Positions 13,740-18,567 of a DNA stretch of 18,567 bases are shown in pieces (positions within the stretch are counted from its first letter, which is position 1; each line of letters starts with the position of its first letter). The notes below the pieces were generated by a model, which was not told where the DNA came from, made no database searches, and saw only the letters and a program-made list of their open reading frames with translations. The position numbers and the translations under genes were made by a program. The stretch covers positions 1-18,567 of the forward strand of contig JASHXK010000615.1 in assembly GCA_030043575.1 (NCBI GenBank), read 5' to 3'. Source of the stretch: Terriglobales bacterium (GTDB taxonomy: Bacteria; Acidobacteriota; Terriglobia; Terriglobales; Acidobacteriaceae).

Positions 13740-15092
13740 CTACTGCGTGAGCTTCCACAGCGTGCCGTATCCGGGTGAGGCGCCGCAGGCAGTCGTGGTG
13801 CCGTAGATATTGCCTTCACCATCGACTACTGGGCCACCATACGGATCGGCTCCTTTGGGACCGCACTCAGGGAAATCGTAGAGATCGGTGTACGTCCATT
13901 GCCCATTGGAGTTCGTCAGCTTGAAGACGCTTCCAGTGTCATTCGCGCCGTCTTCAAATGTCGTGCCGTAAAGATTTCCGGCCGCGTCCATGGCTAGCGA
14001 GTCCTGCGGTCCCCACTGGCAGTCGCCGTTGAAGCTGTAAAGTAGGTTGAACTGCCAACTGTCGCCGGAAGGGGTCAGCTCGAACACCGTGCCGCCGCCA
14101 TTGGCGCCGTTGCAACTGGTTGTACCGTATAGATTGCCCGCTGAATCGAAAATCACACCGCCGAAGGGAAGCGCTCCGTCGTCGCCATTTCTAAAGGAAT
14201 AAAGGATGTTCTCCTCCCAGCCCGATCCCGTGGGGCTCAACTCGAAAACCTCGCCGTATCCGTTGGCCCCGCCGCCCCGCGTAGTCCCGTAGAGGTTGCC
14301 AGCGCTATCGACCGCGAGTGTGTCATAGGGTTCACCGCCATCGCCGCCAGTAAAATTGTCTATAGTCGAGGGCTGCCAGCCGCTATCGGCATGGCCCAGT
14401 TCGAGAACGGTGCCTAATCCATCGCCGCTGGAATTGCCAAGCTGGGTAGTCGCGTAGATGTTGGCGTGCGCGTCAAAAACCACGCCGCCGAACGGATACA
14501 CGCCGCCAGGCCCGTTGACCAGATGAACCAGCACGCGCTCCGTCCATGGGCAGTCGTCGGTACATATCTTGATTGGCGGTTTGCCGCCGTCGGTGCGCTC
14601 CTCATTCTGCTCCATCGGATCGCCTTCGCCTTGGCCGGGAGGAGTGAGACTGAAGACCGAACCGCATCCGTTGTATTGCTCGTCTGCGCATCCGGTTCCA
14701 ACCGTGCCGCCGCCGCCGGCGACGGTGGTACCGTAGAGGCCGCCGTGCGGCCCGAATATCACCTTCCCAATCGGGCCGGCTCCATCGTTGTTGCCAGGAT
14801 CTCCCTGGAAGTCATACAACGTGACCAAATTCCAGCCGCCGTTTTGCTTGACCATCTCAAAAACGGTTCCAAACCCGTAGCCGTTGTTCCCGGCGCCGCC
14901 CATCAACGTCGTTCCGTAAAGATTTCCTTCTGCATCCATCGTCAACATCGACTGAGGTAGTCCGCCATCGGCTCCGCCGGTGAAGGTATGCAGCACGGTA
15001 AGCGTTTGCGCGTTCACGGTCTGGGCCGGTGTAGCTAACGTCGCGACTGCAATAGCCACCGTGATCACAAGGCGAGTTGAAATGCAGCCCAT
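13740..15092 (-). CDS. Secreted GloVer (NLYGTT) tandem-repeat protein, second copy
   Basis: Like the protein at 9038-10210, this is a likely exported β-propeller of unknown role. The 450 residues start with a signal peptide (RLVITVAIAVATLATPAQTVNAQ, cleavage probably after VNA). Eight or so repeats follow, including GNLYGTTLMGG, GGLYGTTVAGG, ANIYATTQLG, GNLYGTTRGGG, GNLYGTTSCNG, GNLYGTTFEDG and GNIYGTTTACG, each followed by a G-TVFEL/SVFKL strand. A longer non-repeat insert (about residues 140-190) carries acidic and paired cysteine residues (CADEQYNGC, CTDDCPW). The start is ATG at 15090-15092 behind AAAGGAG; the longer frame to 15134 has no ribosome site. It is divergent from the HTH/TPR protein, a possible regulator, and convergent with EcsC. 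Confidence 0.9.
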   Translation of the reverse strand: MGCISTRLVITVAIAVATLATPAQTVNAQTLTVLHTFTGGADGGLPQSMLTMDAEGNLYGTTLMGGAGNNGYGFGTVFEMVKQNGGWNLVTLYDFQGDPGNNDGAGPIGKVIFGPHGGLYGTTVAGGGGTVGTGCADEQYNGCGSVFSLTPPGQGEGDPMEQNEERTDGGKPPIKICTDDCPWTERVLVHLVNGPGGVYPFGGVVFDAHANIYATTQLGNSSGDGLGTVLELGHADSGWQPSTIDNFTGGDGGEPYDTLAVDSAGNLYGTTRGGGANGYGEVFELSPTGSGWEENILYSFRNGDDGALPFGGVIFDSAGNLYGTTSCNGANGGGTVFELTPSGDSWQFNLLYSFNGDCQWGPQDSLAMDAAGNLYGTTFEDGANDTGSVFKLTNSNGQWTYTDLYDFPECGPKGADPYGGPVVDGEGNIYGTTTACGASPGYGTLWKLTQ

Positions 15093-15369
15093 GGCTACTC
15101 CTTTAAGAGGTCGAGGTGTCTCTCGGCTGGACACGGGAAAACCCAGTTGGCTGTCAGAGCGTTACTTCTAAGCTGCCGCCGCTTGGCAACACTTGGCACA
15201 AACGTAGTCGCGAGGGTGCGACCAACGTACCAATGTGACGATTGCAGTTGCACGTGTGGCAAATGGGAGCGCGAGCGCCGTTTCGAGCAGTTGTATAATC
15301 GCTCCACTCACTCAAGCAAGCGGCGAAGTACGACAAAGCACGACATCGCCTGACCGATTCCTTTAGTCC
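15093..15369. other. Divergent promoter region between GloVer gene 2 and the HTH/TPR gene
   Basis: The 277 bases must hold both promoters. A perfect TATAAT lies at 15294-15299 on the plus strand, 71 bases before the HTH/TPR start, but without a well-spaced -35 box. Small dyads such as GTCGC-6-GCGAC (near 15208-15223) and the direct repeat CTTGGCAACACTTGGCAC (near 15183-15200) are candidate protein sites. Confidence 0.45.
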
Positions 15370-17190
15370 ATGGCAGTTACACTCCAAACTTCAACCGGAA
15401 AGCGGCGCAAGCTGGATTCCTGGAAGGCAATTGCCGACTACCTGGCTCGCGATGTGCGCTCCGTGCAGCGCTGGGAGCACGCACGGGGGTTGCCAGTCTA
15501 TCGCGTGCCGGGCGCCAAGAGCGGCGGCGTTTTTGCCTACACGGACGAGCTGGACGAATGGCTGCATCGCGGCCGCGATAGTCAGGCTGAGGCCCAGCCG
15601 GAAGAGCCATCGGCTGACGCCGGTAGGATTGAGAATTTTTCCCGATCTCAGATACTGGAGAACCGCCACGTCTCGTCGGAACAGCCGGAATCCGGAAAAC
15701 GGTCCTACCGGCCAGGAAGAACGCTCGCCGTGATCGCGGCAGCAGCCATCCTTTGCGCGATCATCGTACTGGTCGCGCGGCAGCGGTGGAAACAATTAGC
15801 CAAGCCCCGTAACGAGCGCGTGATGCTGGCCGTGTTGCCGTTTCTCAACCTCAGCGGCGACCCGGCACAGGAGTACTTCGCCGATGGCCTTACCGAGGAG
15901 ATGATCACCGACCTGGGCAAACTGAATCCTCAGGCGCTGGGCGTAGTCGCGCGTACCTCGGCGATGAAGTACAAGGACACAAAAGAAGACATCGCTCAGA
16001 TTGGTCGCGCTCTGGGCGTCAATTATGTTCTGGAAGGCAGTGTCCGGCGCGAAGGGAATATGACGCGCGTCTCCGCTCAGCTGATTCAGGTGAGCGACCA
16101 GACCCACCTGTGGGCGCAGAACTATCAGCGCGACGTGAAAGACATTCTCAGCGTGCAGCGCGATGTGGCGCAGGCGATCGCCGACAAGATTCAGATCAAA
16201 CTTAGTCCACAACGGCAGGCAGAGCTGGCAGAGCCGCGGCCCACGAATCCCCAGGCTTACGACGACTATCTCAAAGGCTTGTATTTGTTGAACCAGCGTA
16301 GTGTCGTCAGCATGTCGAAGGCGGTGGACTTTTTCCAGCGGGCCGCGGGCGAAGATCCCAACTACGCCGACGCCTACGCGGGGATGGCGCGCTGCTATGC
16401 ACTGTTGAGCATGGAAGGGATGTCGAATTGGCGCGAGTTGCAGGCCAAGGCAAGAGCTTCCGCACAACGGGCGGTGGAACTTGATGACTTATCCTCCGAG
16501 GCGCATGTTGCTCTCGGCGGGGCCAAGGTGTTTTCCGACTTCGATTGGGCCGGAGCCCAGGCGGAGTTCAAACGCGCGCTGGAACTGAATCCGAATAACG
16601 CGTTAGCCCATCACTGGTACGCCAACCTCTATCTCGACCCGCTGGGCCACTACGAGGAAGCGATCGCGGAGATGAAACGAGCCCAGGAACTCGATCCCCT
16701 CTCGCTGATCATTAACACTGATCTGGGATATGCGTACTACGTTGCAGGCTCGGACGATGCTGCGTTAACCCAGTTTCAGCAGGTGTTGGAAATGGATCCC
16801 AACTTTGCCCCCGCCGAGTACGATCTGACGATGCTTGATCTGAAAAGAAAAGCGCAGAATACCTCGCTGGAATCCAGGGTTTCCTATCTGCGCAACTCGG
16901 GAATGCTTCCGTCAGCAACGTTGGCGGACCAGCTTTGTCCCAAGGACATGCACGAACAACCGGTATCTCAACCGGCCCCTGACGCCGGAAGCGGCATCAA
17001 GCAGGTGTGGGACGCGGCACAAGTCTGCACCTTCCTGGACGACAAGCAGCGCGCGATTGCGTTTCTGGAGGCGGCCTACGAGATGCGCGATCCAGCCATC
17101 ATCTACATCAAGTGCGATCCATTCTGGAGCAGCTTGCGCGGAGAGGCTCGTTTCCAGGAGCTGGAGCGCAAAGTGGGATTATCTCCCTAG
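15370..17190 (+). CDS. HTH–transmembrane–TolB-like–TPR protein (probable membrane one-component regulator)
   Basis: A 606-residue protein with four parts. Residues 14-66 are a MerR/excisionase-like HTH with wing (SWKAIADYLARDVRSVQRWE, then VFAYTDELDEWL). Residues 67-116 are a polar linker. Residues 118-137 are one membrane helix (TLAVIAAAAILCAIIVLVAR). Residues about 150-275 form a TolB-N/FlgO-like domain (VMLAVLPFLNLSGDPAQEYF, GLTEEMITDL, YVLEGSVRREG, HLWAQNYQRD), and TPR-type helical repeats run from about 290 to 480 (AQAEFKRALELNPNNALAHH, AIAEMKRAQELDP). This is a ToxR/CadC-like topology with DNA binding inside and sensing outside the cytoplasm, so signal-dependent transcription control is inferred. 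The ATG at 15370 has no clear Shine-Dalgarno sequence. It is divergent from GloVer gene 2. Confidence 0.88.
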   Translation: MAVTLQTSTGKRRKLDSWKAIADYLARDVRSVQRWEHARGLPVYRVPGAKSGGVFAYTDELDEWLHRGRDSQAEAQPEEPSADAGRIENFSRSQILENRHVSSEQPESGKRSYRPGRTLAVIAAAAILCAIIVLVARQRWKQLAKPRNERVMLAVLPFLNLSGDPAQEYFADGLTEEMITDLGKLNPQALGVVARTSAMKYKDTKEDIAQIGRALGVNYVLEGSVRREGNMTRVSAQLIQVSDQTHLWAQNYQRDVKDILSVQRDVAQAIADKIQIKLSPQRQAELAEPRPTNPQAYDDYLKGLYLLNQRSVVSMSKAVDFFQRAAGEDPNYADAYAGMARCYALLSMEGMSNWRELQAKARASAQRAVELDDLSSEAHVALGGAKVFSDFDWAGAQAEFKRALELNPNNALAHHWYANLYLDPLGHYEEAIAEMKRAQELDPLSLIINTDLGYAYYVAGSDDAALTQFQQVLEMDPNFAPAEYDLTMLDLKRKAQNTSLESRVSYLRNSGMLPSATLADQLCPKDMHEQPVSQPAPDAGSGIKQVWDAAQVCTFLDDKQRAIAFLEAAYEMRDPAIIYIKCDPFWSSLRGEARFQELERKVGLSP

Positions 17191-17281
17191 TTTGAACTCT
17201 ACTGAGACACTACCGTCACACCCACGCGGTATTGTGGCACCCTGTATCCTGTAGTCTGCGCAACGCCAGGAGCGAACTTCA

Positions 17282-17305
17282 AGTTGCTGATCGCTAGTTG
17301 CTGAT
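17282..17305 (+). repeat. Short direct repeat at the gpmI start
   Basis: AGTTGCTGAT occurs at 17282-17291 and again at 17296-17305, overlapping the ATG of the phosphoglycerate mutase gene. It takes the place where a Shine-Dalgarno sequence would be expected, and none is visible. Confidence 0.6.
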
Positions 17306-18567
17306 GACTCCCAAACCTCTCGTCCTCGTCATCCTCGACGGCTGGGGCTACGCGCCGCCGTCCAAGGCCAACGCCATCTCGCTGGCGCGCAAGCCCAACT
17401 ACGATCGCCTGCTCGCCGAATATCCCAACACGCTCATCCACACCAGTGGCCGCTACGTCGGCCTGCCCACCGGACAGATGGGCAACAGCGAGGTCGGCCA
17501 TCTCAACATCGGAGCCGGACGCGTCGTCTACATGGACATCACCAAGATCGATCTCATGATCGAGAAGGGCGAGTTCTCGCAGAACCCGGTGCTGCTCGAC
17601 GCGATGACGAAGGCCCGCACCGGTGAGCGCCGCCTGCATCTCTTTGGGCTGCTCTCCGATGGTGGCGTGCACTCGCACCAGAACCATCTCTACGCCATCC
17701 TGCGCATGGCGAAGCAGAACGGCGTGGAGCGCGTCTTCGTTCACTGCTTCATGGATGGCCGCGACACGCTGCCCACCAATGGCGCAGGCTACATCGAGCA
17801 ACTGCAGCAGAAGATGCGCGAGTACGGCGTCGGCAAGATCGCCACCGTCAGCGGACGTTACTATGCGATGGACCGCGATCGCCGCTGGGAGCGCGAGAAG
17901 AAGGCCTTCGACGCGATGGTCTTTGCGGAATCCGAAACCCGCGCCTACACCGATCCCGTGCAAGGCATGAAGGACTCGTACAATCGCGACGTCACCGACG
18001 AATTCGTTGTGCCGTTCGTGCTGATCGACGAGCATTATCAGCCGGTGAGTACCATTCGCGACGGCGATGTCTGCATCAACTTCAACTTCCGCGCCGACCG
18101 CGCTCGCCAGATCACCCGCTGCCTTGGCCGCAACAGCCACTTCACACCGCAGGATGGCCGCGAACTGGAAGGCGCCGACGATCTCGACAGCATCATTCCG
18201 CGCAGCCGCGTGCCCAAAGACCTGCACTGCGTCTGCATGACGCAGTACGACACACATTTCACATTGCCCATCGTCTCGCCGCCGGAGTCGCTGACCAATA
18301 TCCTGGCCAACGTGATGGCCGACCGCAGCATGCGCAACCTGCGCGTCGCGGAAACCGAGAAGTACGCGCACGTGACCTACTTCTTCAATGGAGGTGTCGA
18401 GAAGCCGTTTCCCGGCGAAGATCGCGTGCTGGTGCCGTCGCCGAAGGTTGCGACCTACGACTTGAAGCCGGAGATGTCAGCGCAAGGCATCGCCGATGCT
18501 GTGACCAAAGCGATCAATGACAACACCTTTGACGTGATGGTAGTGAACTTCGCCAACGCTGACATGG
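17304..18567 (+). CDS. gpmI: 2,3-bisphosphoglycerate-independent phosphoglycerate mutase (cut by window edge)
   Basis: Interconverts 3-phosphoglycerate and 2-phosphoglycerate in glycolysis and gluconeogenesis, using two metal ions (usually Mn) and a phosphoserine intermediate, in the cytoplasm. 421 residues are visible; the family is about 510-545, so the rest lies past the right edge. Motifs at the expected positions: LDGWG (11-15, metal Asp12), MGNSEVGH with the phosphorylated Ser62, SDGGVHSH with His123, MDGRDT (150-155) and RADRARQI in the substrate-binding region. The ATG at 17304 follows an in-frame TAG nine bases upstream, so it is the only good start even though no ribosome site is visible. 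It follows the HTH/TPR gene by 113 bases on the same strand; I see no terminator between. Confidence 0.96.
   Translation, partial: MTPKPLVLVILDGWGYAPPSKANAISLARKPNYDRLLAEYPNTLIHTSGRYVGLPTGQMGNSEVGHLNIGAGRVVYMDITKIDLMIEKGEFSQNPVLLDAMTKARTGERRLHLFGLLSDGGVHSHQNHLYAILRMAKQNGVERVFVHCFMDGRDTLPTNGAGYIEQLQQKMREYGVGKIATVSGRYYAMDRDRRWEREKKAFDAMVFAESETRAYTDPVQGMKDSYNRDVTDEFVVPFVLIDEHYQPVSTIRDGDVCINFNFRADRARQITRCLGRNSHFTPQDGRELEGADDLDSIIPRSRVPKDLHCVCMTQYDTHFTLPIVSPPESLTNILANVMADRSMRNLRVAETEKYAHVTYFFNGGVEKPFPGEDRVLVPSPKVATYDLKPEMSAQGIADAVTKAINDNTFDVMVVNFANADM

Noticed and set aside
17199..18371. 390-codon minus-strand open frame
   Set aside because: Antisense shadow of phosphoglycerate mutase.

Overview
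The window is GC-rich, gene-dense bacterial chromosome. The best match is an Acidobacteriota genome of the Koribacter/Terriglobia kind. This is inferred from gene content: two secreted GloVer (NLYGTT) repeat proteins, a HTH–transmembrane–TolB-like–TPR protein, an S46 peptidase, an RNase J, and intergenic repeats of the GTCATCCCGA…GGGCTTCAGCCCG type. No rRNA, tRNA, transposase or CRISPR array was seen.

Layout. (1) 1-5819 is a carbohydrate block. A transketolase (cut by the left edge) and a GH15 glucoamylase lie on the minus strand. Divergent to them is an unusual plus-strand protein that fuses an RpiB/LacAB-type sugar-phosphate isomerase domain to an AraC-type DNA-binding domain. (2) 5844-10937, all minus strand, holds an exported S46 dipeptidyl-peptidase, a small unknown protein, a secreted GloVer repeat protein and a periplasmic cytochrome P460. 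Between the first three are 130-bp composite inverted repeats and a 110-bp tandem duplication. (3) 11080-13716 has RNase J (minus) divergent from an EcsC-family protein (plus). (4) 13740-17190 has a second GloVer protein (minus) divergent from the HTH/TM/TolB/TPR protein (plus). (5) 17304 to the right edge is the start of cofactor-independent phosphoglycerate mutase.

How the genes may work together. Glucoamylase releases glucose from α-glucans, transketolase and phosphoglycerate mutase are core sugar-phosphate enzymes, and the RpiB–AraC fusion looks like a one-component sensor of a sugar phosphate. It has lost most RpiB catalytic residues but keeps an intact HTH pair, and it sits divergent to glucoamylase. 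This link is an inference from position.

The most interesting items are the RpiB–AraC fusion, the paired-hairpin repeats placed directly after two stop codons, an array of alternating GTCAC/GTGAC half-sites next to a terminator-like hairpin that has no visible gene, and the divergent pairing of a membrane one-component regulator with a GloVer protein.
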